Below, piece by piece: positions 36,461 through 45,967 of a DNA stretch of 64,000 bases. Both the position numbers and the translations under genes were made by a program. The notes beneath the pieces were generated by a model that was given only the letters and a program-made list of their open reading frames with translations, ran no database searches and was not told where the DNA came from. This DNA is from Candidatus Thiodiazotropha sp. (ex Monitilora ramsayi) (GTDB lineage Bacteria; Pseudomonadota; Gammaproteobacteria; Chromatiales; Chromatiaceae): the NCBI GenBank assembly GCA_025655595.1, contig JAHXIO010000004.1:20932-84931 (forward strand), given 5' to 3'. Within the stretch, counting starts at the first letter, position 1. Each line of letters starts with the position of its first letter.

Positions 36461-38629
36461 TTAAAATTCCACTTCAAGTTGTAGGTAAGCTTTTCTCTCC
36501 CAGGCATTGATATAGGGTTCTGTGTTAAAAAAATCGAAACTGTCGTTGTTGATGTTTTGTACCAGTAAGGATATTTCTGCGTCCGACCTGAAGAGGTTAA
36601 AAGCTTTAGCCAATCGGACGTCCAATCGTTTGAACTCTGGTATATTGTCGCCTTCGCCATACCAGCGTATTTGGTCTGTATAGTAGTAGACAGCGCTAAG
36701 CTGAAAGCCGGAAGCAAAGCGGTGGCTGCCTAGTAGACTGAATGTATGAGAAGGAACGCGTGTGTTTAGGTCTGTGTCAAAAGATGTTACACCTTCTTTC
36801 GTCAGGGCAATCTCTCTGCCCTCAGTATTCAGATAGCTATACCCGAGAAATAACAAGTCCCTATGTGATGGCTTGAAATTCATACCGATTTCGATACCTT
36901 CAATATCTGCTTGTCCATCATTAATGTAGTTAAATGCACCTCTATGAATAAGTAAATTGAAATTGTCTATTACGGTAGTATCGGAAAGTCCTCTGTCAGG
37001 ATCGGGAAAATCGAAATCCCTGTAATGTGTGATTATATTACGATACCTCTCCTTGAAGAGTTTGGCGTCGAATGTGAAACCCACCTCATTCAGATTGGCG
37101 TGGTACCCAATTTCCAGGCTGTTTAAGACCTGTGGGTCAAGGTCCTGCTGTGTCTTTGTCCAGGTATTGATATCGTTTAGGGGTTCATCCATGAAGATGA
37201 CGAAGTTGACGAATTCTTCAAACAGGGTAGGCATTCTGTAGGCACGCGAAGTGTTAAATCTAACTGTATTTCGCCGGTCAATATGAAAATTCACTGCGCC
37301 GCGATATGAGAATAGTGGTGCCTCACCCTCGAAATCCTCCAGCATGCCGCCGACATTAAAAACAGTATTTTCATTAGCGTAATATTCGCCATTGGCGAAA
37401 ATTCTGGCTTGATCCCTGGTGATGGATTCGCTCTGGTGGAAAATCTGAATGCTGTTTGCCTCGTCTCTGCGAAGACCGGCACCCCAAGCGAAACGGAAAT
37501 TATCCGTGGGTTTTAAAGTCTGTTCGAACTCAAGGTCGTAGCGGTGAGATTCCAGGCCAAGCCATGAGATGATAAAACGTCCATTGTTGATATTGAGAGT
37601 ATTAAGAAAGTCGGAAAAATTGGCGGCACCCATCTGAGTGGCAAAAAAATCCAGCCTTAAAGGCTCAGGTATCGCCTGTAACTCATCCAGAGCCAGGACC
37701 ATGTCAGAAAGGACGGGTGATTCATATGTGTCATCGATTTTCAGATGGTTGTGATAGAACTGTAGTTGATAACGATTGGTATCACTTTCCTCGTGGAACC
37801 AGTTGATTTGCTGAAAATCATGTCTGTTGTCAAGTTCCCGGACCTGCAGCAATACATCCGAAAAACCCTCCTCGTAGGCGCCCCGGCTGCTGCCGAGAAT
37901 GACTTGTAATTGATCCGAGTGGCTGAGTTGCTTGTCTCCGTGAAAATATAACCATTTGGAATCGTAACTGTCATCGCGATCATCGAATCCATCTCCCTCA
38001 TCATATGCGGCGGATATCTTGTAACTGAAGTCAGTCAACTGACCGGCATGTCTGCCGTATACTTTCTTTTTTCCCCCTTCACCCACCGTGGTGATGATCT
38101 TGCTGCCGTAGGCATCTGCGGGATGATCCGTAATGATGTTAATGACACCGGCATAGGAGTTTGAGCCGTATGCGGTGGCATTAGGTCCGCGGATGACTTC
38201 AATACGATTGATGTCATCCATGTCAATTGGCATATCCGGCCATGAAACGCCGCCGTAGCCAGGATCATAAATCGAGCGGCCGTCGATCAGTACCTGCATG
38301 TCTCTTGCGTATTGATCAACAAGTCCGTGATATGACGCTGTCGCCCTCGGTCCCGCATAGAAGCCGACAGTAAATCCGGGGACAAGCCTCAACACGTCTG
38401 GTATCGACATAGCGCCGCTCGCATCGATCATCGCCTTATCGATGATAGTTACAGCGGCCGGTATATCGGCTAAAGGTTGAGCAAGTCGTGTAGCGGCCAG
38501 TGCCACAGGGAGGTCTTGGAAGAAATAGTCCTCAGATACCGGGAGTTCTTCGGCGAGCACAGGAATAGACAAGAGAAGTAAAGCTACCCTGGTCAGGCGT
38601 TTCGTAGTCAACATTTTTGCATGATGCAT
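36461..38629 (-). CDS. TonB-dependent outer-membrane receptor
   Basis: A 722-residue outer-membrane receptor: signal peptide (about 1-26), plug domain (about 45-165; DIPAAVTIIDKAMIDASGAMSIPDVLRLVPG and VLIDGRSIYDPGYGGVSWPDMPIDMDDINRIEVIRGPNATAYGSN), then a beta-barrel ending in Phe (LQLEVEF). The start at 38629 has GGATGG upstream and gives a clean signal peptide. It precedes the ABC_sub_bind and hybrid kinase genes on the same strand (54-base gap), suggesting an uptake-and-sensing operon. The ligand is unknown; there is no siderophore or B12 gene nearby. Confidence 0.9.
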   Translation of the reverse strand: MHHAKMLTTKRLTRVALLLLSIPVLAEELPVSEDYFFQDLPVALAATRLAQPLADIPAAVTIIDKAMIDASGAMSIPDVLRLVPGFTVGFYAGPRATASYHGLVDQYARDMQVLIDGRSIYDPGYGGVSWPDMPIDMDDINRIEVIRGPNATAYGSNSYAGVINIITDHPADAYGSKIITTVGEGGKKKVYGRHAGQLTDFSYKISAAYDEGDGFDDRDDSYDSKWLYFHGDKQLSHSDQLQVILGSSRGAYEEGFSDVLLQVRELDNRHDFQQINWFHEESDTNRYQLQFYHNHLKIDDTYESPVLSDMVLALDELQAIPEPLRLDFFATQMGAANFSDFLNTLNINNGRFIISWLGLESHRYDLEFEQTLKPTDNFRFAWGAGLRRDEANSIQIFHQSESITRDQARIFANGEYYANENTVFNVGGMLEDFEGEAPLFSYRGAVNFHIDRRNTVRFNTSRAYRMPTLFEEFVNFVIFMDEPLNDINTWTKTQQDLDPQVLNSLEIGYHANLNEVGFTFDAKLFKERYRNIITHYRDFDFPDPDRGLSDTTVIDNFNLLIHRGAFNYINDGQADIEGIEIGMNFKPSHRDLLFLGYSYLNTEGREIALTKEGVTSFDTDLNTRVPSHTFSLLGSHRFASGFQLSAVYYYTDQIRWYGEGDNIPEFKRLDVRLAKAFNLFRSDAEISLLVQNINNDSFDFFNTEPYINAWERKAYLQLEVEF

Positions 38630-38717
38630 ATATACCATCCACTCATTTAGCCATTGAGCAAGGCAGCATGTAAGGAACTGAATGTGTTGGTATTTCTTAG
38701 AATAACCGCAAACAGGT

Positions 38718-38740
38718 GGCAACTGCCAGTTGTAGTTGCC
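38718..38740. promoter_or_regulatory. Inverted repeat in the TonB-receptor upstream region
   Basis: GGCAACT and AGTTGCC form a 7-bp dyad around CAACTGCCAGTTG, itself palindromic, about 90 bases upstream of the TonB receptor start and 109 bases past the ubiV stop. It could be an operator or a weak hairpin at the end of the ubiV message. Confidence 0.35.
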
Positions 38741-38848
38741 CTATTTCGGTGGCTTGGGATAGCCCCTTTTTTGCGGCTTGAGTGACAAGTTGAGAGCAAC
38801 GGTCTCGACGGGGAAATATTGCCAATTTTCCTCTACCAACCAGTAGCT

Positions 38849-39751
38849 TTATCGCTGGTCTGGAGGGATTTGCGACAATCCGGATTCGCCATGCCAGTAG
38901 CCGTTGCAAAAACCGAGGGGTGCGAGTGGCTCGACATCCGGAATAGTCTCTCCGCGGAGGGATCTAGCGAAAGCATCGGCTATTTTTTCGGTATGCCTGA
39001 ATTGGGGGCTGATACGAAGATAATCAACACCGCTGAGTTGCAGTTCATCGATTTCACCCATCAGATTGCACGTTTGTGCCGAAACCGTCTGAATGCCATT
39101 CAGTGCCAGGAACGGCTGCTTCTCCTGAGTCGACATCAAACGCCCATCAGGATAGTCGAGGCACTTATATTGACAGTCATCCTTCGGCAGATTGTGTGAT
39201 CTTGCTGTAAAGCAGCGGGCGGATAGGGTCAAAGGCATCCGGCCGTAGGCGAAAATTTCTGTTTCAATGCCATCGGGTAGATCGTTAACAATCTGTTTTA
39301 AAGTGGTTTTCGAGAGCTCGACAGGCAATACCCAGCGTTTGAGCCCCTGTCGGATCAGTACTTTCAACGTCTCCACGTTATAGATATTCACGGTTGGGCC
39401 CGTTGTGAAAGGCACCTTTTGGCGGCTTAATAGCTGTACTGCAGCCATATCGTTGGCCTCAACCAGAAACTCTCCGTTTTCACAGATCCTGCGCATTGTT
39501 TTCAGTTCTGATTCAGCCTCTAGCAGGGAGAGCGTCGAAAGTACAATCTCTTTCCCAGTGTTCCGACTCAACTCTCTGGCAAGATCGATCCACTCTCCGG
39601 TGCGCAGACTGCGGCGTTTGGAGCAGACGGTCTCTCCCAGATAGATAGTGTCGACAGGCATTTCTGCCGCCTGCCGATAGAATTCATATATATCGTCTCG
39701 CGACCAGTAATAAAGTACGGGACCGAGAGTGAGCTTGGGTATCTGTTTCAT
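38849..39751 (-). CDS. ubiV: UbiV, U32 peptidase-like Fe-S protein for O2-independent ubiquinone synthesis
   Basis: A 300-residue protein of the U32 family. The start at 39751 (MKQIPKLTLGPVLYYWSRDDIYEFY) matches UbiV and is two bases past the ubiU stop. Cys residues for the 4Fe-4S cluster are visible in ETVCSKRRSL, in RCFTARSHNLPKDDC and in QYKCLDY. In E. coli UbiU and UbiV form a hydroxylation complex that works without O2. It ends the HDOD/radical SAM/ubiU operon. Confidence 0.92.
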   Translation of the reverse strand: MKQIPKLTLGPVLYYWSRDDIYEFYRQAAEMPVDTIYLGETVCSKRRSLRTGEWIDLARELSRNTGKEIVLSTLSLLEAESELKTMRRICENGEFLVEANDMAAVQLLSRQKVPFTTGPTVNIYNVETLKVLIRQGLKRWVLPVELSKTTLKQIVNDLPDGIETEIFAYGRMPLTLSARCFTARSHNLPKDDCQYKCLDYPDGRLMSTQEKQPFLALNGIQTVSAQTCNLMGEIDELQLSGVDYLRISPQFRHTEKIADAFARSLRGETIPDVEPLAPLGFCNGYWHGESGLSQIPPDQR

Positions 39752-39753
39752 GA

Positions 39754-40761
39754 CTACTGCCAGGGTCGATAGTAAGGCCCTAAAGTGGTGGTTGCGCCTT
39801 CTGAAACCTGATTCAAGGCACGGTTCCATTCCGCCTTTGGGCTGAAGTTGTCAGGATCGCTCAGGCTGGCGTCGATCGCCTCGCGCCAGACTTTGGCCAC
39901 CATACCCACATAGGCCGGTGTTCGTTGGCGTCCTTCGATCTTGATCGCCTTGATGCCGGCCTGATGCAGTTGGGGCAGCAACGCAAGCGTGTTGAGGGAG
40001 GTGGGCTCCTCGATGGCATAGAAGGTCTCATCACCCACTGCAAATCGGCCCTTGCATATCGTTGGATAGCCCGCCTGCTCTCCCAGCTCGTAGCGGTCGG
40101 TTAACAATCCGCCCAATCTGGACTCAAGTCCCGAGGGGGTCTCTTTATACTCGACAAACTCCGCCGGGGAGCAGGCGCCGTAGGTGTTGGGTGATTGACC
40201 GGTCACGTAAGAGGAGAGAATACAGCGGCCCTCGACCATGACGCAGAGACTGCCGAAACCGAAAACCTCGATCTCGACGGGTGTGTTTTCAATTACATGG
40301 CTGACCTGACTGAGCGATAGCACCCGCGGCAAGACTGCCCGGCGGATACCAAAGTTATCGTAGTAAAATTGCAGGGCCTCGTAGTTGGTGCCCGAAGCTT
40401 GCACTGATAGGTGCAACGGCAGATCGGGCCAGCGGCGGTGGGCATATTCGAGTATGCCGATATCAGCACATATCAGCGCATCCACAGAGAGATCGGCAGC
40501 AGTATCCACTGCTGCCTGCCAGCGTTGCCAACCTTCGGGCCTGGGGTAGGTGTTGATGGCCATGAAAACCCGTTTACCCCGGTCGCGTGCATAAGTGATG
40601 CCTTCAGCGGCCCGTTTCTCATTAAAATTGAGACCGGGGAAGTGGCGCGCATTGGTATCGTTGCGCAGGCCGAAATAGATGGCATCGGCGCCATTATCCA
40701 CGGCGGCTTTGAGAGAGGGCAGATTACCTGCGGGACATACCAGTTCCATAGATCGACTCAT
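39754..40761 (-). CDS. ubiU: UbiU, U32 peptidase-like Fe-S protein for O2-independent ubiquinone synthesis
   Basis: A 335-residue U32-family protein, partner of UbiV. Typical sequence: MELVCPAGNLPSLKAAVDNGADAIYFGL, and the Cys region MVEGRCILSSYVTGQSPNTYGACSPAEF with a later TICKGRF; these Cys hold the 4Fe-4S cluster in the family. Gaps to its neighbours are 12 bases (radical SAM gene upstream) and 2 bases (ubiV), so it is part of a tight operon. Confidence 0.93.
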   Translation of the reverse strand: MSRSMELVCPAGNLPSLKAAVDNGADAIYFGLRNDTNARHFPGLNFNEKRAAEGITYARDRGKRVFMAINTYPRPEGWQRWQAAVDTAADLSVDALICADIGILEYAHRRWPDLPLHLSVQASGTNYEALQFYYDNFGIRRAVLPRVLSLSQVSHVIENTPVEIEVFGFGSLCVMVEGRCILSSYVTGQSPNTYGACSPAEFVEYKETPSGLESRLGGLLTDRYELGEQAGYPTICKGRFAVGDETFYAIEEPTSLNTLALLPQLHQAGIKAIKIEGRQRTPAYVGMVAKVWREAIDASLSDPDNFSPKAEWNRALNQVSEGATTTLGPYYRPWQ

Positions 40762-40773
40762 CGATTGTTGATT

Positions 40774-41691
40774 TCATGCGACACGACGATGTGAAGTGTC
40801 ACGCTGCTGTAGTGTTTGGGCGATGGCATTGAGCACTCGCCACTTCTCAGCGCACCAGCCCGGCGCAAGCAGAATTTCTCGGGATGCGGTACCTGTGAGC
40901 CGGTGCCAGATGACGGATGAAGGCGTTGCCTCAACCAAATCGGCAGCGATCTCCACATAGGTTGGGAGGGTGAGGGGCTGATACTCACCTTGCCGCCAGC
41001 TGTTGGCCAGTTGTGTGCCTTTGACCACATGCAGTGGATGCAGCTTCAGACCATCGGTCCCCAGGTCGAGGACTCGAGCCAGACTCTCATTGCAGTGGTG
41101 GCCGCTCTCGCCGGGCAAACCGGCAATCAGGTGGGTGCAAAGCTTCAGATTCCTCAGCCTGGCCCGTTTCACGGTATCTGCATACTCGGCAAAACCGTGT
41201 CCCCGGTTGACCCGTTCCAGGGTCTTGTCGAATGCGGACTGGAGACCAAGCTCCAGCCAGATCTCCATCCCCCGATCCTGATAACCGGCGAGCAGATCCA
41301 GGACCTCATCGGGTACACAGTCGGGTCGGGTGCCGATCGAGAGGCCGATGACGTCGGGCTCAGCCAGTGCGGCTTCATACTGTTGTGCCAGACGATCAAT
41401 CTCTCCGTAGGTGTTGGTGTAGGCTTGAAAGTAGGCTAGGTACTTCCTGGCGCCGGTACGTTTCCGAATCACCTGCCTGCCGGCTTCAATTTGTTCGGTG
41501 AGCGGAGGAGGCTGGCGTCCGTTTGGATTGAAAGAGACGTTATTGCAGAAAGTACAGCCGCCGATCCCTTTACTGCCGTCACGGTTCGGGCAGGTAAAGG
41601 CGGCATTCAATGCAATCTTATGCACACGCTCGCCATAGCGCTTGAGCAGATACTGCCCGAAAGTGGGAACATGAGCTGCCAGCGTGGTCAT
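40774..41691 (-). CDS. TIGR01212 family radical SAM protein (YhcC-like)
   Basis: A 305-residue radical SAM enzyme of unknown reaction. Cluster cysteines lie in FTCPNRDGSKGIGGCTFC, the extended CX10-12CX2C spacing of YhcC. The start at 41691 (MTTLAAHVPTFGQYLLKRYGERVHKIAL) fits the family; upstream in-frame codons overlap the neighbouring gene. It sits in an operon with a second radical SAM gene, ubiU and ubiV. Confidence 0.9.
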   Translation of the reverse strand: MTTLAAHVPTFGQYLLKRYGERVHKIALNAAFTCPNRDGSKGIGGCTFCNNVSFNPNGRQPPPLTEQIEAGRQVIRKRTGARKYLAYFQAYTNTYGEIDRLAQQYEAALAEPDVIGLSIGTRPDCVPDEVLDLLAGYQDRGMEIWLELGLQSAFDKTLERVNRGHGFAEYADTVKRARLRNLKLCTHLIAGLPGESGHHCNESLARVLDLGTDGLKLHPLHVVKGTQLANSWRQGEYQPLTLPTYVEIAADLVEATPSSVIWHRLTGTASREILLAPGWCAEKWRVLNAIAQTLQQRDTSHRRVA

Positions 41692-41701
41692 TTGGAAATG
41701 C

Positions 41702-42373
41702 CTAGCCGACTTCGTCGAGTTTGCGACGGCGGAAGTTGACGCCATATGCCATGGCGATAGCCTCACAGGCCTCGATGTCGACACCTGAGAGGCCCTCGAT
41801 GGCCGTTGCCGTTACGTCACCGATATGCTTGGGAGCCTCCCGCAGGAATTCCAGCATGGCCTCATAGGAACCGGGCAGATTGGGTCGGCAGTGGAGGTCG
41901 TAGGTCTCCTGGTTCTGCGCATTCAGTGAAATCGAGATTGCATCCACGCACTCACCCAGTTCTTCCAGGGTATTGTGTTTGTGCACCAGGTTACTGAGGC
42001 CATCGGTATTGACGCGTACCCGACCGCCCCGGGCCTTTATGTCTCTCGCTACTTCCAACAAAACGTTTAACCTCAGCGTGGGTTCGCCATAACCACAAAA
42101 AACCACCTCGCCGTACTTCGAAGGATCATCGATGGAGGCAATGATCTCATCTGCGTCTGGACGGTGATCGAATGTGAGGTCGTAGCCCTTGACCATCATG
42201 TCTCCATGGGTTTTTGGGCAGAAGGCACACTCCAATGTGCAACGGTCCGTGATACTGAGGTATAGATTATTGTTGATTTTGTAGCAGACTTGCTGGGTCA
42301 CAGGGTTACCTTGGTCGTTAATGATCCGACCAATCCTAGCGACTGGATGTCTCCAGACAATGACTTTGGTCAA
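41702..42373 (-). CDS. TatD-linked radical SAM protein (TIGR04038-like)
   Basis: A 223-residue radical SAM protein with cluster motif CTLECAFC and downstream VVFCGYGEPTLRLNVLLEVARDI, a GGEP-like SAM-binding motif. It resembles a small subfamily often encoded beside tatD; no tatD is seen here. It lies 11 bases after the HDOD gene and 10 bases before the YhcC-like gene. Function unknown. Confidence 0.85.
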   Translation of the reverse strand: MTKVIVWRHPVARIGRIINDQGNPVTQQVCYKINNNLYLSITDRCTLECAFCPKTHGDMMVKGYDLTFDHRPDADEIIASIDDPSKYGEVVFCGYGEPTLRLNVLLEVARDIKARGGRVRVNTDGLSNLVHKHNTLEELGECVDAISISLNAQNQETYDLHCRPNLPGSYEAMLEFLREAPKHIGDVTATAIEGLSGVDIEACEAIAMAYGVNFRRRKLDEVG

Positions 42374-42384
42374 GTCGTCCCAAC

Positions 42385-43899
42385 TCAGTTGAGCGAAGAG
42401 ATGGTTCGCTGGCAGATCGCCTTGAAGTTATTGAGTTGATTGGCGGTGATCCTGCCATCCGCGCCATTGTCGGCATAGAATAAACCGATAGGCTTGTTGC
42501 GTAGAAACACCGACATGGCTAGACATCCGTTCAGGTTGATCTGGCTTGCCAGGTGGGGTGGAATTATTTGGCTATATTTCTCTAAATTGCCAGGAGTTAG
42601 TGCAATGACTTGAGGCTTTTTCATGAGTAAGCTCAGCAGAGTCGGCTGGGTCAGTTCCAACGAGAACTCTCTCAATGAATGGGCGATACCGGTTTCTGTG
42701 ACAAGTCGAGCCTTGAGTACTGTCTTCTCTTTATTCAGCATTGCGAACATCGCCCTTTGCAGCCCCAGTTCCTGGTGCATCTCCTCCAGGGCATGGGTGA
42801 TCACATCCTGCAGAGGATTGGCCGGCTTTTTTGACGGCTCTGATGATGGCTTGGCCGCTTCGATTTCTGCCTGTGTTTTCGCCTTTTGATTTATTTCGTC
42901 GGCTCGGCTTGGTTGCGCTGGTGGGACCCTCTGTTCTGTGCTTTCTGGCTGATCTGAAGTTTCCTCAGGTTCATGTCTTCTGGGTTCCACCGGCGTATCG
43001 GCCGGTTTGGTTTGCGGAGCCTGGGTTGACTGTTTCTGTATAGGATCGCCACAAATGAGATGGAAGGCCGGCAACGGGATCGGTAGTGCGGAGAGCGTAC
43101 GTGCGGCTTCAGCCGACAGCGTGTGTACCCAGGCGAGTGCATATTCCATCGTGACATCGAGGAATTCCGCCAACAGTTCCACGTCGTCGATAGTGGGTTC
43201 GCGTTGCCAGCCCCGGCTGCTCTCCCTTGCCAGTGCCGATGCCAGCATGATCGAGAGAGGGCGAGGTTGGAAGCTGTTAGACAGTCCTTGTGATGTCTTA
43301 ACCAGTTCAGGCAGACGCCATTTTTCGCTCAATTGCAGATTGAGCTCTTCAAAGGTGGCGCCGAGGAGTTCCAGAGCAACGTCATCTCGATCTTCACCCT
43401 GCATAATACGCTGTCTGATCTCGTGCATCTGCTTCGGAGTTTGCGACCAGAGCGCCATTTCGCCGATATCGTGTAACAGCGCGGCAGAATAGAGACAGCC
43501 GGACTCAGAGTCTCCACGTTGTCTGCCTATTGCATCCGCATAAAAGGCTGCATGCGCTCCCCGGCTATAGCAGTCGATCAATCCCCTGCGGGGCGGGCCC
43601 TTCAGTTTATCCTCCAGGCAGGGAAGGGTTTGGGCGGCATTTTCGATCCTGTCCATTCCGAGCAGTGGAATGGCGAGTGAGATTTTATTGATGGGTTCTT
43701 TTGGCGGGTTGGGTAATTCGTTGAGTTTTCTCAAGATGTGAAGACTGAAACCCGGATCGCGGGAAATGGTCTCGGAGAGCCGCGCATGATTGACGCTCGA
43801 GCTTTGGAGCATATCCCGGACATGGGTCAATGTGCGCTGCAGGACGGGTAATGGCTCACCCGACAGCCTGTCTATCTGTTCATGTGCAGACTGGGTCAT
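42385..43899 (-). CDS. HDOD domain signalling protein with C-terminal GAF-like region
   Basis: A 504-residue cytoplasmic protein. Residues about 15-215 form an HDOD domain (GLIDCYSRGAHAAFYADAIG, LYSAALLHDIGEMALW). A Pro/Gln/Glu-rich linker (about 285-345) leads to a C-terminal domain (about 350-500) that looks GAF-like (SVFLRNKPIGLFYADNG). It is a likely signalling or regulatory protein and is the first gene of the operon with two radical SAM genes, ubiU and ubiV (gap of 11 bases). Confidence 0.8.
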   Translation of the reverse strand: MTQSAHEQIDRLSGEPLPVLQRTLTHVRDMLQSSSVNHARLSETISRDPGFSLHILRKLNELPNPPKEPINKISLAIPLLGMDRIENAAQTLPCLEDKLKGPPRRGLIDCYSRGAHAAFYADAIGRQRGDSESGCLYSAALLHDIGEMALWSQTPKQMHEIRQRIMQGEDRDDVALELLGATFEELNLQLSEKWRLPELVKTSQGLSNSFQPRPLSIMLASALARESSRGWQREPTIDDVELLAEFLDVTMEYALAWVHTLSAEAARTLSALPIPLPAFHLICGDPIQKQSTQAPQTKPADTPVEPRRHEPEETSDQPESTEQRVPPAQPSRADEINQKAKTQAEIEAAKPSSEPSKKPANPLQDVITHALEEMHQELGLQRAMFAMLNKEKTVLKARLVTETGIAHSLREFSLELTQPTLLSLLMKKPQVIALTPGNLEKYSQIIPPHLASQINLNGCLAMSVFLRNKPIGLFYADNGADGRITANQLNNFKAICQRTISSLN

Positions 43900-44080
43900 A
43901 TTTATCTTCTATCAGATAGGCTGAATCGTCGTTTCACATTCTGAGTCGGCAGATCAATGGCATTCTTTATGGCAGAGGCTGTCTCTGCATGATCCGGGAA
44001 GTCGGACTCAGAGTGGTTTCTGACAGCATGGCTGGGTGGTAAGATAACTCGTTTGAATAGTCAGATTTGAGAGGGTCTCT

Positions 44081-44827
44081 ATGGCGGGACATAGTAAGTG
44101 GGCCAATATCAAGCATAAAAAGGCCGCGAACGACAAAAAACGGGGAAAGATCTGGACCAAGCTGATCCGCGAAATCACTGTTGCTGCGCGAATTGGCGGT
44201 GGTGAGATCGATGCGAACCCCCGCCTGCGATTGGCTGTCGATAAGGGACTCGGCGCAAATATGCCGAAGGACACCATCGAGCGTGCCATCAAACGTGGCG
44301 CTGGCGGTACCGAGGGCGAAAACTACGATGAGATTCGCTATGAGGGGTATGGCCCCGGCGGTACTGCCGTGATGGTCGACTGTATGACCGATAACCGGAA
44401 CCGCACCGCTTCCGAGGTGCGTCATGCCTTTACCAAACTGGGCGGTAATCTGGGGACAGACGGCTCGGTCGCCTATCTCTTCACCAAGCAAGGTGTGATC
44501 AGTTTTGCCAGCGGTATCGATGAGGATGCCGTTATGGAAGCCGCCATCGAGGCGGGGGCCGAGGATGTCATCAGCAATGACGACAGTTCAGTGGATGTGA
44601 TCACAACGCCCGAAACTTTTACCGAGGTCAAGGACGCCCTGGTCGGTGCCAGTTTTCAGCCGGATAACGACGAAATCACCTATAACGCCTCGACCAATGC
44701 GGTGCTCGATCAATCCGATGCCGAAAAGCTGTTGCGGATGGTGGAGATGCTGGAGGATCTGGATGACGTGCAGGAGGTCTACACCAACGCCGAGATCTCC
44801 GACGAGATCATGGATGCCGTGGGCTGA
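44081..44827 (+). CDS. yebC: YebC/PmpR family transcriptional regulator
   Basis: A 248-residue DNA-binding protein ([32 protein letters not shown]). Recent work on relatives also implicates the family in translation of proline stretches. It is directly followed by ruvC, with the ruvC ATG next to its stop, as in many gammaproteobacteria. Confidence 0.96.
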   Translation: MAGHSKWANIKHKKAANDKKRGKIWTKLIREITVAARIGGGEIDANPRLRLAVDKGLGANMPKDTIERAIKRGAGGTEGENYDEIRYEGYGPGGTAVMVDCMTDNRNRTASEVRHAFTKLGGNLGTDGSVAYLFTKQGVISFASGIDEDAVMEAAIEAGAEDVISNDDSSVDVITTPETFTEVKDALVGASFQPDNDEITYNASTNAVLDQSDAEKLLRMVEMLEDLDDVQEVYTNAEISDEIMDAVG

Positions 44828-45340
44828 ATGCTGCGCATACTCGGTATCGACCCAGGTTCCCGTATCACCGGTTTCGGACTGATCGATTCGGACGGCATGC
44901 AGTCGGTACATCTCACCCATGGTGTCATTCGATTGCAGGGAGAGGCGCTCCCACCGAGACTGGGTGAGATCTTTACCCGGATCAGTCTGCTGATTGAGCA
45001 ACATCGACCCGAGGTGATGGCGATCGAGCAGGTTTTCGTGGCGAAGAATCCTTCATCGGCACTCAAGCTTGGGCAGGCCAGGGGTGCTGCGATCTGTGCA
45101 GCTGTACAGCATGGTTTGTCAGTGGCGGAATATACGCCGACCCGCATCAAACAATCAGTGGTCGGCACCGGCAGAGCCGATAAAGGACAGGTCCAACACA
45201 TGGTACGAATGATACTCGGTCTATCCGAGAACCCCCAGAGCGACGCCGCCGATGCTTTGGCGGTTGCCTTGAGCCACGCTCACAGCCATACCACCCTGGC
45301 GAGGTGTTCAGCGGATACTGTGGGGAGAAGCGGGTTATGA
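44828..45340 (+). CDS. ruvC: Holliday junction resolvase RuvC
   Basis: A 170-residue endodeoxyribonuclease that cuts Holliday junctions. Catalytic acidic residues lie in LGIDPGSRITGFG, in MAIEQVFVAKN and in SDAADALAVALSHAH. It abuts yebC and its stop overlaps the ruvA start (ATGA at 45337-45340). Confidence 0.97.
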   Translation: MLRILGIDPGSRITGFGLIDSDGMQSVHLTHGVIRLQGEALPPRLGEIFTRISLLIEQHRPEVMAIEQVFVAKNPSSALKLGQARGAAICAAVQHGLSVAEYTPTRIKQSVVGTGRADKGQVQHMVRMILGLSENPQSDAADALAVALSHAHSHTTLARCSADTVGRSGL

Positions 45341-45951
45341 TCGGTCGTTTGAGGGGGGAAGTGGCGCAAAAGCAGGCACCCCATCTCTTACTGGACGTCA
45401 ATGGTGTCGGATATGAACTGGAGGCGCCACTCTCCACCTTTTTCAGCCTGCCGGAGAGCGGTCAGACAGTCACGCTCTATACCCACCTGGTCGTGCGTGA
45501 TGATGCCCATGTGCTCTACGCCTTCGCCAGCGAGTCGGAGAGGGCGCTCTTCCGCAGCCTGCTTAAGGTCAGCGGGGTGGGTGCCAAGATGGCCCTGGCG
45601 ATCCTGTCGGGTATGAGCGCAGATGAATTTTCCCGCTGTGTGGAACACGAAGATGTAGCCTCCTTGGTGAGGCTGCCGGGTATCGGCCGCAAGACCGCGG
45701 AGCGTCTGATCGTGGAGATGCGCGATCGCCTGGCGAAACTCAACGGGCTCTCTGGTACCGTGATTCCCTCGACGGCCCAGGATGCGGGACGCCCTCAAAC
45801 CGCCAGATCGGATGCGGTTGCCGCGCTGGTGGCCCTGGGATACAAGTCCCAGGATGCCGGACGGATGGTCAAGGCGGTGGCATCGGAGGAGATGGACAGC
45901 GAAGCCCTGATACGGGCTGCGTTACAGAGTACGGTAAAAGGCAAACAGTGA
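45337..45951 (+). CDS. ruvA: Holliday junction branch migration protein RuvA
   Basis: A 204-residue protein that binds the four-way junction and recruits RuvB. Visible: OB-fold N-terminus (MIGRLRGEVAQKQAPHLLLDVNGVGYEL), helix-hairpin-helix region (LLKVSGVGAKMALAILSG, RLPGIGRKTAERLIVEM) and C-terminal RuvB-contact domain (VAALVALGYKSQDAGRMVKAV). The start at 45337 overlaps ruvC by four bases. Confidence 0.97.
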   Translation: MIGRLRGEVAQKQAPHLLLDVNGVGYELEAPLSTFFSLPESGQTVTLYTHLVVRDDAHVLYAFASESERALFRSLLKVSGVGAKMALAILSGMSADEFSRCVEHEDVASLVRLPGIGRKTAERLIVEMRDRLAKLNGLSGTVIPSTAQDAGRPQTARSDAVAALVALGYKSQDAGRMVKAVASEEMDSEALIRAALQSTVKGKQ

Positions 45952-45967
45952 AACCTGAAGGTTGTCA

